Positions 8,567-16,852 of a stretch of DNA of 64,000 nucleotides are shown in pieces (positions within the stretch are counted from its first letter, which is position 1; every line of letters begins with the position of its first letter). A program made the position numbers and the translations under genes. The stretch comes from Rhodococcus sp. BP22. GTDB taxonomy: Bacteria > Actinomycetota > Actinomycetes > Mycobacteriales > Mycobacteriaceae. The stretch covers positions 310,001 to 374,000 of the forward strand of contig NZ_JACFTB010000005.1 of NCBI RefSeq assembly GCF_014281965.1, read 5' to 3'. The notes under the pieces are model-generated. The model was given only the letters and a program-made list of their open reading frames with translations. It was not told the origin of the DNA and did not search any database.

Positions 8567-8708
8567 ACTCGGTCCACTCTCTCCCGCTGGTCGGATCAGC
8601 CCTTGGAAGCTGATCTTCCGGCGCGACGGCAGAAGAAGCTGCCCTCACCCAACGATGCGCCGCTCGCGTAGCCCCGAGCGGACACTCCGCCGTGTGGTAG
8701 TTGGATGC

Positions 8709-8746
8709 GCCTCGCACGCGGCCTCCGGAGAGGCCGCGTGCGAGGC
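8709..8746. terminator. bidirectional hairpin between convergent padR and hsaC-like genes
   Basis: A perfect 17-base-pair stem (8709-8725 with 8730-8746, core CTCGCACGCGGCCTC) has a four-base CGGA loop. It lies between the stop of the PadR gene (8566) and the stop of the extradiol dioxygenase (8753). Its symmetry would serve both converging transcripts. Confidence 0.75.
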
Positions 8747-8752
8747 GAGTAT

Positions 8753-9673
8753 TTACATTGCTGCCAGTGGTTCACTGCCGGACCAGTCGTGGCCCCAGTA
8801 GCTGTCGGCGGTAATTTCCTCAGCGGAGTAGTGCTTCTCGTCTACTTTGATTCCCTCGGTACCGAATTCGATGTCCCAGCCGCCAGGGGCGCGCACATAG
8901 AACGAGACCATTTTGTCGTTGGTGTGGCGGCCGAGGGTCGAGGATACCGAGAATCCGTCCTGGACCACACGATCCAACGCTTGTCCGACCGCGTCCAGGG
9001 TGTCCACCTCGACCATGATGTGGATGAGCCCGGGCGCGCCCCCATGGGGGGACGGACATAGGGCCAGGCTGTGGTGTCGTTCGTTGACACCCATGAACCT
9101 GACTCGCATCGCACCGAACTCCGGCGGCGCCGGTATACGGAACGCGCCGCGGGGCAAGAAACCCAGCACGTCGGTGTAGAACGAGAACGCGCCGTCCAGG
9201 TCCATCGTGGGAAGCACTACGTGCCCGAGCCCCTGCGAGCCGGTGACGAACTTGGCTCCGAACGGCGTGACGACTGGGCTGTGATCGAGCACTGCGCCGT
9301 GGAACACCTCGAGGGTGGCCCCGGTCGGATCTTGGAAGGTGATGACTTCCTCGACCCGGCGTGCGTCGGCTTCCTCGAGCGAGAGAGGTTTTACGCCGAT
9401 TCCGGCGGCCTCGACGGCATCCTGGACGCGGACGAGGGCTGCGTGGTCACGGACCTCCCAGCCGATGGTGACGATTTCGTCGGTGTCGCCGGCAACGATG
9501 ACCATGCGAGCGGCGCGCTCATCCATCCGTAGGTAGAGAGCGTTGTCGTCGGGGCCCTTTCCTTGGGCGAAGCCGAGCACCTCGAACGCGAACTTCCGCC
9601 AGCGTTCGAGATCGGTGGTCTGGATCTTGACGTAGCCGAGACCCTTGATGTCCGTGTGACGAATTTCAGTCAT
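8753..9673 (-). CDS. type I extradiol ring-cleavage dioxygenase (HsaC/BphC-like)
   Basis: This 306-residue two-module VOC enzyme is the length of BphC/HsaC. Iron ligands are H151 in LGHVVLP, H218 in LIHIMVEV and E269 in WDIEFG. The catalytic His is H200/H201 (NERHHSLAL) and Y259 (VSFYVRAP) matches the conserved second-sphere Tyr. Such enzymes cleave catechols next to the hydroxyls, for example the A-ring of 3,4-DHSA in steroid degradation. AAGGA lies before ATG 9673. It is last in an operon behind the HsaA-like and KshA-like genes. No HsaD-type hydrolase for the cleavage product is present nearby. Biphenyl-type substrates remain possible. Confidence 0.85.
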   Translation of the reverse strand: MTEIRHTDIKGLGYVKIQTTDLERWRKFAFEVLGFAQGKGPDDNALYLRMDERAARMVIVAGDTDEIVTIGWEVRDHAALVRVQDAVEAAGIGVKPLSLEEADARRVEEVITFQDPTGATLEVFHGAVLDHSPVVTPFGAKFVTGSQGLGHVVLPTMDLDGAFSFYTDVLGFLPRGAFRIPAPPEFGAMRVRFMGVNERHHSLALCPSPHGGAPGLIHIMVEVDTLDAVGQALDRVVQDGFSVSSTLGRHTNDKMVSFYVRAPGGWDIEFGTEGIKVDEKHYSAEEITADSYWGHDWSGSEPLAAM

Positions 9674-9715
9674 GATTTGTCCTTCAGAGGTGTGAGTGTC
9701 GATACGGAACGCGTT

Positions 9716-10897
9716 TCAGATCATGGACTTGAGGTTGTCTGCCGGGTCGATGCCGAGCGAGCTCAGTGCGGACGCATGGTAGACCGTGCTGGGCACGTGG
9801 ATGGCGTGAGCCAGTCCGGCGTGCGCGTCTCGCCAATACCGCTGCAGCGGGTTGTTCATCCGCAGTGCGTTACCGCCGGAACGGGCGAAGATCTGGTCGA
9901 CGGCGGTGACGGCCCGCCAGGCTGCGCGGATCTGAGTGCGGCGGCCCGCGGCGCGGTCCTCGAAGGAGACCTCCTTGCCTGAGTCGACGATGTCCCACAT
10001 TTTGTCGACGTTTGCCAGTAGCTCCTGGCGCGCGGCGTTGATGTCCGCCGCCGCCTCGCCGATCGAGAACAGCACGTACGGGTCATCCTTGACTGCGGTG
10101 CCCTGCGCACCGACGCGATCCCGCTGGTAGTCCAGGTGCGCGGCCAGTGCGCCCTCGGCAATGCCGACGACTGCGGAGGAGATGCCGAGCGGGAACATGG
10201 TGGACCATGGCATCTTGTACAGCGTCTTGGTCATGCCGGCGTTCTTCTGGGCGGTGCCGTTGATGACCTCATCGCCGTCCATCGCACGGTAGTCGGGGAC
10301 GAAAGCATCTCGGACGATGATGTCTTTGGATCCGGTTCCCTTCAGGCCCACTACATTCCATGAATCTTCCACGATCTCGTAGTCCTTGCGTGGCAGGATC
10401 ATGTGCATCATCCGCGGCGGCAATGCCATGTTGCCGTCCTTGTCGCCTTCCATCGCGCCCAGGAAGATCCAGTCACAGTGGTCGGTTCCCGAGGAGAACT
10501 GCCACCGGCCGTTGAAGATGTAACCGCCGTCGACGGGCTTCGCAATACCAGTAGGTGCATAAGGCGAGGCGATCCAAGTGTCCTGATCGCGGCCCCACAC
10601 CTCTTCCTGCACCTTCGGGTCGGCGAAGGTCAGTTGCCAGGGGTGCACGCCGACGATGCCGCAGACCCACCCGGTAGCCGGATCCAGCGATGCCGCCTTC
10701 ATCACGGTCTCCGCGAATGCACGGGGATGCGCTTCGAAACCGCCGTATTGCTCGGGTTGGAGCATCTTGATAGGGCCGGCTACCTTGAGCTTCTTCGCAG
10801 TCTCGGTGGGAAGTTGGCCGATCCGCTCGGCTTCGGTCGCCTGATCGCGAAGCTGATCGGCGATGTCGGTGAGGTTGTCGAGAACCTTGTTGGTCAT
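9716..10897 (-). CDS. HsaA-like flavin-dependent monooxygenase (acyl-CoA dehydrogenase fold)
   Basis: The 393-residue protein equals HsaA in length. It starts MTNKVLDNLTDIADQLRDQA and has the acyl-CoA dehydrogenase-fold hydroxylase features PATGWVCGIVGVHPWQL, GRWQFSSGTDHCDWIFLGA and SWNVVGLKGTGSKDIIV, with a C-terminal AIHVPSTVYHASALSSLGI. In HsaA the enzyme hydroxylates the phenolic A ring of 3-HSA to a catechol, using FMNH2 from HsaB. No HsaB reductase is seen in the window, so the reduced flavin must come from elsewhere. ATG 10897 follows AAAAGGAAAA. It is located between kshA-like and hsaC-like genes on the same strand, which matches the reaction order of hydroxylation then ring cleavage. 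Confidence 0.85.
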   Translation of the reverse strand: MTNKVLDNLTDIADQLRDQATEAERIGQLPTETAKKLKVAGPIKMLQPEQYGGFEAHPRAFAETVMKAASLDPATGWVCGIVGVHPWQLTFADPKVQEEVWGRDQDTWIASPYAPTGIAKPVDGGYIFNGRWQFSSGTDHCDWIFLGAMEGDKDGNMALPPRMMHMILPRKDYEIVEDSWNVVGLKGTGSKDIIVRDAFVPDYRAMDGDEVINGTAQKNAGMTKTLYKMPWSTMFPLGISSAVVGIAEGALAAHLDYQRDRVGAQGTAVKDDPYVLFSIGEAAADINAARQELLANVDKMWDIVDSGKEVSFEDRAAGRRTQIRAAWRAVTAVDQIFARSGGNALRMNNPLQRYWRDAHAGLAHAIHVPSTVYHASALSSLGIDPADNLKSMI

Positions 10898-10974
10898 GAA
10901 AGTTTTCCTTTTGTAGGGCAGGGCTTTTCGGTGAGCGGTTTCATTTCTCGGCACATCACGCGACTTCTCGTGGA

Positions 10975-12138
10975 TCAGGCGTCGGCATGGAGTGGAACAA
11001 CGCCGTTGGCGATGTTCTCGGCGACCTCCGCCTCCCAGCTCTTGACGGCCCGGTCGGTGTCGATCTCGAACTCGAATCGGGTGGTCATGTCCTCGGTGAC
11101 GTCGTCGACATCGACGTAGAACTGGTTGTACCAGCGCCGGAGCTGGTAGACCGGGCCGTCTTCCTCGGACAGCAACGGATTGTCGATCGGTGCCTTGTTC
11201 TTCCAGATCTTGATGTCCTGTTCGAAACCGAGCTCGACCCCCTCGGTGAACTTCGCTGCCATACCGTTGTTCTCGTCGTCGGAGAGCCCGGGGAGCTTCT
11301 TGACGATGGTGCCCCACTGCAGCACGAACGCGTTGTCGCTGACCGGGTAGTGGCAGTTGATGAGGACGGTTTCTATCTCCATACCGTTGGCGACGGTGAC
11401 CAGCTTGTCGATCATGTAAGACGGCCCGAAGTAGGACGCGTCCGAGCTGAGGGTCGAGTTCGGATCGTCGTAGCTGGTGCCCACTTCGATGTCCTGACGT
11501 GGGGTCGACCTCATGTATTGAGTGGCGACGTGGCCCTCGAAGACGTTCTTGAAGAAGCGGGGAAAGGCGAAGTGCACGTAGAAGAAGTGCGCCATATCGA
11601 CGACGTTGTCCACGATCTCACGGCAGTGTGAACCCTCGACCAGCAGCGAGTTCCAGCTCCAGTCCGTCCATTCGTCGGTGCCGTAGCCCTCGATTTCCGG
11701 AATGGTGACCTCGTCGGTCGGCTTGGTGCCCTGCGGGTCGTGCCAGACATACAACTGCCCGTTGCGCTCGAGAGTGACCCATCCTCGGGTGCGGGCGAGC
11801 GGTGGCACACGGCGGGCGTACGGGATGTCGGTGCATTTGCCCTTTCCATCCCAGCGCCAGTCGTGGAATGGACAAGCGAGGGAATCGCCCTTCACCGTGC
11901 CCTGAGCGAGGTTGCCGCCCATGTGTCGGCAAAATGCGTCGAGCACGTTGAGTTTGCCGTCGGACTCCGACTGGAATACCACCAGCGAGCTACCGAAAAC
12001 CTTGATTTCGTGCGGTTTTCCGTCCTGGAAGTCCTTGAGAAGGCCTAGGCAGTGCCACCCTCGGGCGAATCGCGCTGGGGCGGCAGCCGCCTCGATCATC
12101 CTGATTTCTTCGACATCGGTGTCGGATTGCAACGCCAT
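10975..12138 (-). CDS. KshA-like Rieske oxygenase (3-ketosteroid 9alpha-hydroxylase oxygenase family)
   Basis: The 387 residues carry a Rieske [2Fe-2S] site, C70-x-H72 with C89-xx-H92 (CRHMGGNLAQG and CPFHDWRW), and the mononuclear iron pair H184/H189 in NVVDMAHFFYVH. The length fits KshA. A GGAAGAGG element precedes ATG 12138. KshA with reductase KshB hydroxylates C9 of 3-ketosteroids and, together with KstD, opens ring B. The KstD-like gene at 6045 provides the matching partner, but KshB is not in the window. Rhodococci carry several KshA homologues with different substrates, so this is an isozyme call, not the central enzyme for certain. Confidence 0.85.
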   Translation of the reverse strand: MALQSDTDVEEIRMIEAAAAPARFARGWHCLGLLKDFQDGKPHEIKVFGSSLVVFQSESDGKLNVLDAFCRHMGGNLAQGTVKGDSLACPFHDWRWDGKGKCTDIPYARRVPPLARTRGWVTLERNGQLYVWHDPQGTKPTDEVTIPEIEGYGTDEWTDWSWNSLLVEGSHCREIVDNVVDMAHFFYVHFAFPRFFKNVFEGHVATQYMRSTPRQDIEVGTSYDDPNSTLSSDASYFGPSYMIDKLVTVANGMEIETVLINCHYPVSDNAFVLQWGTIVKKLPGLSDDENNGMAAKFTEGVELGFEQDIKIWKNKAPIDNPLLSEEDGPVYQLRRWYNQFYVDVDDVTEDMTTRFEFEIDTDRAVKSWEAEVAENIANGVVPLHADA

Positions 12139-12389
12139 CGTTTACCTCTTCCTTCACGCTCACGCGCAGATGCATGTGATTCATCCCACATACTCAGGGG
12201 TGAACGCTACTGGCGAGTGCCCCTTGTCCCACTGACCGAGACGATTTTTGTCGGCTTTGCGAAGCCCGCTCGGCCACCAGCCCACGTGATCCCATAACTG
12301 TTGCGCGAAAGGTGAATTCCGGGGGAGCGTCGTAGCCTGAAGTCGCGATCGGCCGTTTTGTGGTACGTCTGCGGGTCGTCTTGGCGCGC
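12139..12389. promoter_or_regulatory. leader region of the kshA-like operon
   Basis: These 250 bases lie between the start of the KshA-like gene and the SDR remnant and hold no gene. The first 60 bases are less GC-rich than the genes and probably hold the operon promoter. I saw no convincing inverted repeat for the PadR protein. Confidence 0.35.
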
Positions 12390-12640
12390 TCAGTCGAAGG
12401 TGCGGTGTGGAACGCCTGCCATCAGGCCGCCGTCGACGATGAACTCGGACCCGGTGGAGTAGGAGGATTCTTCGCTGGCCAGGAAGACGACCATCGAGGA
12501 CACTTCGGAGGCATTGCCGCCACGACCGAGTGGGATCTGAAGAAATGCCTCGGGAATGCCTTCGGTCATCGGGCTGTGAACGAAGCCGGGGTGAATCGAA
12601 TTGACCCGCACATTCTTCGGCGCCAGCTCGATGAATACGG
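12390..12640 (-). pseudogene. 3' fragment of an SDR gene, near-copy of the SDR at 25197
   Basis: The minus strand encodes about 80 C-terminal residues of a short-chain dehydrogenase: IELAPKNVRVNSIHPGF, PMTEGIPEAFLQIPLGRGG, FLASEESSYSTGSEF and then DGGLMAGVPHRTFD. They match the last third of the intact SDR at 25197-25937 almost residue for residue, with roughly 85-90% base identity by eye. The coenzyme-binding and catalytic parts are absent. The homology stops at about 12640, where the oppositely oriented YncE-like fragment begins. Confidence 0.8.
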
Positions 12641-12918
12641 ATGGAACGCAGATGTGCGTGGCCGGCACGATGTCGGACTACGCGACCATCGTTTCACGCG
12701 ATACGCTTGCTGCTGGTCCGCTGGTGACTTTGGGGGAGAAGCCGTACTGGTCCACCCGCAGCAACGACGGCCGCTATTGCTTCGTATCGTGGTCGGGAAG
12801 CGACAAGGTATCGGCGATGAGTTTCGACACCGGTCTCGAGGTGGGTAGTGCCATGATGGGCGATCATCCGCAACGGATGCCCACCGGCGTCGTCGATACG
12901 TCGATTTTCGCCAATTGA
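12641..12918 (+). pseudogene. 3' fragment of a YncE-like beta-propeller protein gene
   Basis: The plus strand reads DGTQMCVAGTMSDYATIV, then TLGEKPYWSTRSNDGRYCFV, SWSGSDKVSAMSFDTGLEV and a short end before a stop at 12918. The repeated blades with DGRYCFVSW and a following 'SDKVS' are typical of YncE/surface-layer beta-propeller proteins. Only about 90 residues remain and the earlier blades are absent. Both this fragment and the SDR fragment lack their 5' parts at the same junction, so a single deletion across a divergent gene pair is likely. Confidence 0.6.
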
Positions 12919-12995
12919 TGAGCATGGTCCGCAACGAGGAAAAGGATTGTGCAATCGAGCTGCCCGGTCGCCGCGCGGTCGCGGAATGTCGCTGA

Positions 12996-13250
12996 TCACG
13001 TATCCGGTCGCGAGACGTCCGCCGACCACCGGGCCCGTCGCACGGAATCTGACTGTTCCCACCACCGTGTGCCCCGTTCGCCGAGCGCAACTTTGGCCGC
13101 CTGTACTCCTGCTCGTCACGAGTCGGATCCCCCGGTCGCGCGAACGTCGCGGCGCCAGGCCATCAGGATCGACCGAAGTTCGACGTTGCGGTCCTCGGGA
13201 ATCGCAGGATCGGTCGCTTCCCACCGCCGACCGGAAACCCTCGCCTTCAA
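12996..13250 (-). pseudogene. broken copy of the small 'Tol-like' conserved protein gene at 34700
   Basis: The minus strand aligns with the intact 95-residue protein at 34700-34987. It reads GRRWEATDPAIPEDRNVEL, ILMAWRRDVRATGG, RAGVQAAKVALGERGTRWW and RRARWSADVSRPDT before a stop at 12996. An in-frame TGA replaces a Ser codon just before RAGVQ, and the N-terminal part (the DGHFIVID region) is lost. It is therefore a truncated, nonsense-bearing copy. Confidence 0.7.
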
Positions 13251-13261
13251 TACTGGTGATC

Positions 13262-13524
13262 GCACTGGCGATTTTGTAAATCTACGGTACGACGTGACGC
13301 CCCGGTCGAAGGTGATCTACGTCGATGCAGGAGAAACTGGCTTCGCTGCCGGCTTGGATTCACTCGGCACTACGTCGGTGGGAGCCAGTACCAGAGTGGA
13401 CGCGCCCGGTTACAACCACTTGGACCTGGTGACGGCAGCGTGGAATCAAAACAACGGCCGACCTGAGGTAGTAAGCCACTCGTTGATCGACTTCCTGAAA
13501 GAGCGGGTGATCTCAGCAGACTGA
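13262..13524 (+). pseudogene. 3' fragment of an alpha/beta hydrolase gene
   Basis: The plus frame contains SKVIYVDAGETGFAAG and then a C-terminus with the likely catalytic His in APGYNHLDLVTAAWNQNNG and VVSHSLIDFLKERV. The form 'GYNHLD' followed by 'NGRPE' is common at the His end of alpha/beta hydrolases. The nucleophile elbow and most of the fold are absent and there is no convincing start, so it is a remnant. Further family assignment is not possible. Confidence 0.5.
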
Positions 13525-13687
13525 AACCGACGGCAGCGGATCGCCGTGGCTGAATCTCACCGCGCGGCATCTTCGGCTTCTCATGCGGTGAGGGGCGATC
13601 TTCCCAGATCAGATGGAAACGAGAGCGGAGCAGTCCCAATACCGCCGAAGTTGAATTAGGCAGGTGTCGGGGGCACTCTGTTCAGTC

Positions 13688-14476
13688 ATGACAGACCTTG
13701 CATTCCGTTCGGCCAGGGGCGTGTTGGTGACAGGCGCTTCGCGAGGCATCGGACGCGCCGTCGCGCATGCGTTCGCCGAGCGAGGCGATCGTGTCGCCGT
13801 GCACTATCGGACGGGCCGCGAAGAGGCCGAGGAAACACTCCGGCAGCTTCCGGGCGAGGGGCATGCGCTCGTGCAGGGCGACCTGGCGGACCCTCAGGCT
13901 GCGCTGGCACTCGTCTCGGAGGCGATTGCGGGTGTTGGCGGAGCGGTGGATGTTCTGGTGTGCAACGCGGCTGTGGCGCCGTCGGAGCGCAACCGTCACT
14001 CGGTGGCGGAGACGTCGTACGACGAGTGGGTATCGAGTTGGCGAACCATGGTCGACGTCAACCTGCTGGGTGCGGCCAACGTGACCTGGGCTGTGGCGAA
14101 TCATCTGATAGAGCGGCAAGCGCCCGGGGCGATCGTGAATGTGGGCTCGCGGGGTGCGTTCGTGGGCGAGCCCGAGCATCCGGCGTACGGCGCGAGCAAA
14201 GCGGCCTTGCATGCGTTCGGGCAGTCGATGGCGTTGGCGTTGGCTCCGCATCGGATCAGCGTGACCTCGGTGGCGCCTGGCTTCATCGCCACCGAGCGAC
14301 AGCACACCAAGCTGGCAGGCCCGACGGGAGATTCGATCCGTGACCAGAGCCCGTTCGGCCGTGTCGGAACTCCCGAGGACGTCGCAGCCGGTGTCGTCTA
14401 CCTTGCCTCGCCGGAGGCCATGTGGTCCTCGGGCACGGTCCTCGACATCAACGGCGCGTCGTACCTGCGGTCATGA
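13688..14476 (+). CDS. SDR family oxidoreductase (FabG-like)
   Basis: The 262-residue protein has the NAD(P) motif VLVTGASRGIGRAVAHAF, DVLVCNAAVAP for the NNAG position, a Ser in IVNVGSRGAF and the YGASKAALHAF catalytic Tyr/Lys. It ends with the usual GTVLDINGASYLRS. VHYR after the second strand suggests NADP(H). ATG 13688 is chosen; an in-frame GTG at 13664 is an alternative and neither has a strong ribosome site. The substrate is unknown. It stands alone between the gene graveyard and the convergent amine-oxidase operon. Confidence 0.85.
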   Translation: MTDLAFRSARGVLVTGASRGIGRAVAHAFAERGDRVAVHYRTGREEAEETLRQLPGEGHALVQGDLADPQAALALVSEAIAGVGGAVDVLVCNAAVAPSERNRHSVAETSYDEWVSSWRTMVDVNLLGAANVTWAVANHLIERQAPGAIVNVGSRGAFVGEPEHPAYGASKAALHAFGQSMALALAPHRISVTSVAPGFIATERQHTKLAGPTGDSIRDQSPFGRVGTPEDVAAGVVYLASPEAMWSSGTVLDINGASYLRS

Positions 14477-14912
14477 GAGGTGTGCGCACTGTGCTCTGGC
14501 GCAGAAGAAGTGGGGTCGTACTCGTCGTCGCGAAGAGGACTGTCGTGGCGAACAATGCCTCCACACAGGCGATGAGGATGGCAGCAGAGGGCATGGGCAT
14601 CGATATGGCCGACGGCGTGGCAGATCCGTCGCCGTGATGACCTGCGTGCCCACCGGGCATGCTCATATTTTGATGAATCGCGATCATACCGATACTCATC
14701 GTTGCGACGAGCGCCCAATCTCGAGTTCGCGGCCGAGACCATAAATGTTTGGCGCAGTACAGACACCCGACGGCCATGACGGCAATGATGCCGGTCTGTG
14801 CCGTTCCGTGACCGGCGAGGCCGAACAGATGCACGACGGCAGATAGTACCGCCAACATCGAACCCACTCGCCCCGCCCAGGAGACGAGACGAGTGGGCAT
14901 CGGTGACGTCAT
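14448..14912 (-). CDS. small polytopic membrane protein with Met/His-rich loop
   Basis: The 154-residue product has four likely membrane helices: GSMLAVLSAVVHLFGLAG, TGIIAVMAVGCLYCA, WALVATMSIGMIAIH and AAILIACVEALFATTVL. Between helices 3 and 4 lies NMSMPGGHAGHHGDG, followed by SMPMPS, a Met/His-rich stretch of the kind that binds copper. The stop of the copper amine oxidase overlaps its start region (TGAGCATG), so it is translationally coupled and last in that operon. Copper handling for the oxidase is my inference; the family itself is not known to me. Its 3' end overlaps the convergent SDR gene by about 29 bases. Confidence 0.65.
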   Translation of the reverse strand: MTSPMPTRLVSWAGRVGSMLAVLSAVVHLFGLAGHGTAQTGIIAVMAVGCLYCAKHLWSRPRTRDWALVATMSIGMIAIHQNMSMPGGHAGHHGDGSATPSAISMPMPSAAILIACVEALFATTVLFATTSTTPLLLRQSTVRTPLMTAGTTRR

Positions 14913-14914
14913 GC

Positions 14915-16852
14915 TCACTCGTCCGAGCAGCAGTGCTTCGCGGTGGACGCGGGCACGTTCAGGGCGGGGTTGCGACCGAAGAACCCAACCGGCTTGAGCT
15001 TGAATCCGGCGTAGTCGACGGGCATGACGGGCCAGTCCTCCGGGCGGGGGAAGTGTGTGAGCCCGAACGTGTGCCACAGGACAAGGTCCTGTGCCTCCAC
15101 GTTGCGGTCACCTGCGATGAACGTAGGCAGCCCACTGTCGCCGGGGTGCTGATTGACGAAATCACCTGCGGGGTAGCGCTCTTTCTTGTCGTAGGGCGTG
15201 ACCCATAAGTGCTTGGTCGCGAAAGCGGCACGTCCAGCGATCGAACTCGACGGGTCGGCCAGAAGCACCGGCTGACCTTCAGGATGCAGCGCATAACCAA
15301 CGTCTTGGCCGAGGCGGTTCTGCTTTTCCGGGTTGGTGATGTGCCACACCCGGGCTTTGGAATTGTCTGCCAATCGCTGTCCGTTGGACTCACAGGTGAT
15401 CGTGGTCTTCTGTGGTCGGAAGGCGTTGCCCCACGGGTTGTCCGGTCCCATCGGTATCGGGACCGCGTCGACCTCGGTGACAGTGTTCGTCTGTCCGTCG
15501 ACCTCCATATCGAGTCTGGCGGAGAATAGGTGTTGGTGGAACGGTGCGCCGAGCCCGGGAGCCATCTCTGTGGAGAATCCTTCCGATCCGCGGTAGGCGG
15601 AAGTGAAAACGATCCCGGTGGCTTTGGCTTCGAACTCGATGGTGCCGTCGAGGTACAGGTACCAATAGAAGCCGTAGTCGTAATTGCCGATTGTGAGGAA
15701 GAACGAGATGACAAGCCGGCGCGAGCGTCGTGTCTCGGTCATGCCATTGAACATATCGGTGTGCTTCCAGAGGATTCCGTAGTCCTCCTCGTGGAGGCAG
15801 ATGGCATTTTTCATCAGCTTCGGGTGGCCCAGCTCGTCCGCGACGGTGACATCGAAGTACTTGATCTCACCGAGGCAGTCGCAGCCGAGTTCGAGGGCGT
15901 TGGTGTACCGACCGAATAGGTACTCACCTTGATCGAAGTAATTCTGCCAGTATCGGACCGGCGACGGGTCTGCGTAGGGCACGACCATTTCGGCGATGGA
16001 TGCCCGATAGATGACCGGCCGTTCGGTCCCGTCGTCGTTGAACGACAGCTGGTGCAATGTAAGGCCTTCACGCACATCGAATCCGAACTTGAACTTCCAA
16101 TCGGCCCAGGAGATCTCGTTGTCATCGACGGTGAAACTTGCCCCGTCGGGCTGTGTGATTTCGATCGGTTTCAGGTCGGTACGGGTGGGAGACGCATGCG
16201 GCGCAGCGTTCCACTCTCCGCGCTCGGCGGGAACGGGAAGTTCCATTTCATCGACGACGTTGACGACCTTGCGTTCGGTCAGATCCACGTAGGCTACTAC
16301 TCCGTCGATGGGATGTGCCCAGGGCAGGTCCGCTTTGTCTTCCTGAAAGAATGCCAGAACCCGAACGATGCGGTGACCGACCTCGTCCTCATGTCCGAAT
16401 ACGCCCGCCGACAACGGTACTGCTCGGACCTTGGCCGGGTCGATACTGCGCTTGCTCATTGCTGCCAGCCAGTCTCGACTGTCGAGCATGAAGGCTTCGA
16501 TATCCTCGAACTCGGCGTCGAGGATGGGCACATGGCCGTCGTTTCCTGCATCTAGGGAGGTCTGTTCGATGATGTCACGGCTTGTGATCGAGACGATGTA
16601 ATCGGTTCCGATGCCGGTGGCTCGATCGAGCAGCAGTACTCGTACGCGTCGCTCGATCACCGAGCCGGCGGTGAATGCGTGCACGATGGCCTTGTCGGGT
16701 TCGTCGAGCGCCATGTACACGAACCGTGTGGACGTTCCTACTGCTCCAGCATCGACGAGAACCGCACGGGCGATGTCGATCTCGTCGGCTGTCAGGGTGC
16801 TGAGCGGGTGTGTCACGGTAGAGCTGGTGAAGGTGGAGTCGAGGAGCGTCAT
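14915..16852 (-). CDS. copper-containing primary amine oxidase
   Basis: The 645 residues match copper amine oxidases. The topaquinone Tyr is Y391 in TIGNYDYGFYW, the catalytic base is D295 in VPYADPSPVR, and the copper ligands are H439 and H441 in FHQHLFSARLD and H600 in LTHFPRPEDW. It oxidises primary amines to aldehydes with release of ammonia and H2O2. There is no signal peptide, so the enzyme is probably cytoplasmic as in Arthrobacter. The ATG overlaps the permease stop by 4 bases (ATGA). With the permease and the nearby aldehyde dehydrogenase it forms an uptake-oxidation route. The amine (histamine, phenethylamine or tyramine type) is not determined. Confidence 0.93.
   Translation of the reverse strand: MTLLDSTFTSSTVTHPLSTLTADEIDIARAVLVDAGAVGTSTRFVYMALDEPDKAIVHAFTAGSVIERRVRVLLLDRATGIGTDYIVSITSRDIIEQTSLDAGNDGHVPILDAEFEDIEAFMLDSRDWLAAMSKRSIDPAKVRAVPLSAGVFGHEDEVGHRIVRVLAFFQEDKADLPWAHPIDGVVAYVDLTERKVVNVVDEMELPVPAERGEWNAAPHASPTRTDLKPIEITQPDGASFTVDDNEISWADWKFKFGFDVREGLTLHQLSFNDDGTERPVIYRASIAEMVVPYADPSPVRYWQNYFDQGEYLFGRYTNALELGCDCLGEIKYFDVTVADELGHPKLMKNAICLHEEDYGILWKHTDMFNGMTETRRSRRLVISFFLTIGNYDYGFYWYLYLDGTIEFEAKATGIVFTSAYRGSEGFSTEMAPGLGAPFHQHLFSARLDMEVDGQTNTVTEVDAVPIPMGPDNPWGNAFRPQKTTITCESNGQRLADNSKARVWHITNPEKQNRLGQDVGYALHPEGQPVLLADPSSSIAGRAAFATKHLWVTPYDKKERYPAGDFVNQHPGDSGLPTFIAGDRNVEAQDLVLWHTFGLTHFPRPEDWPVMPVDYAGFKLKPVGFFGRNPALNVPASTAKHCCSDE

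Noticed and set aside
12390..13524. Insertion sequence or integron behind the gene graveyard
   Set aside because: No transposase, integrase, terminal inverted repeats or target duplication were visible at the fragment borders.
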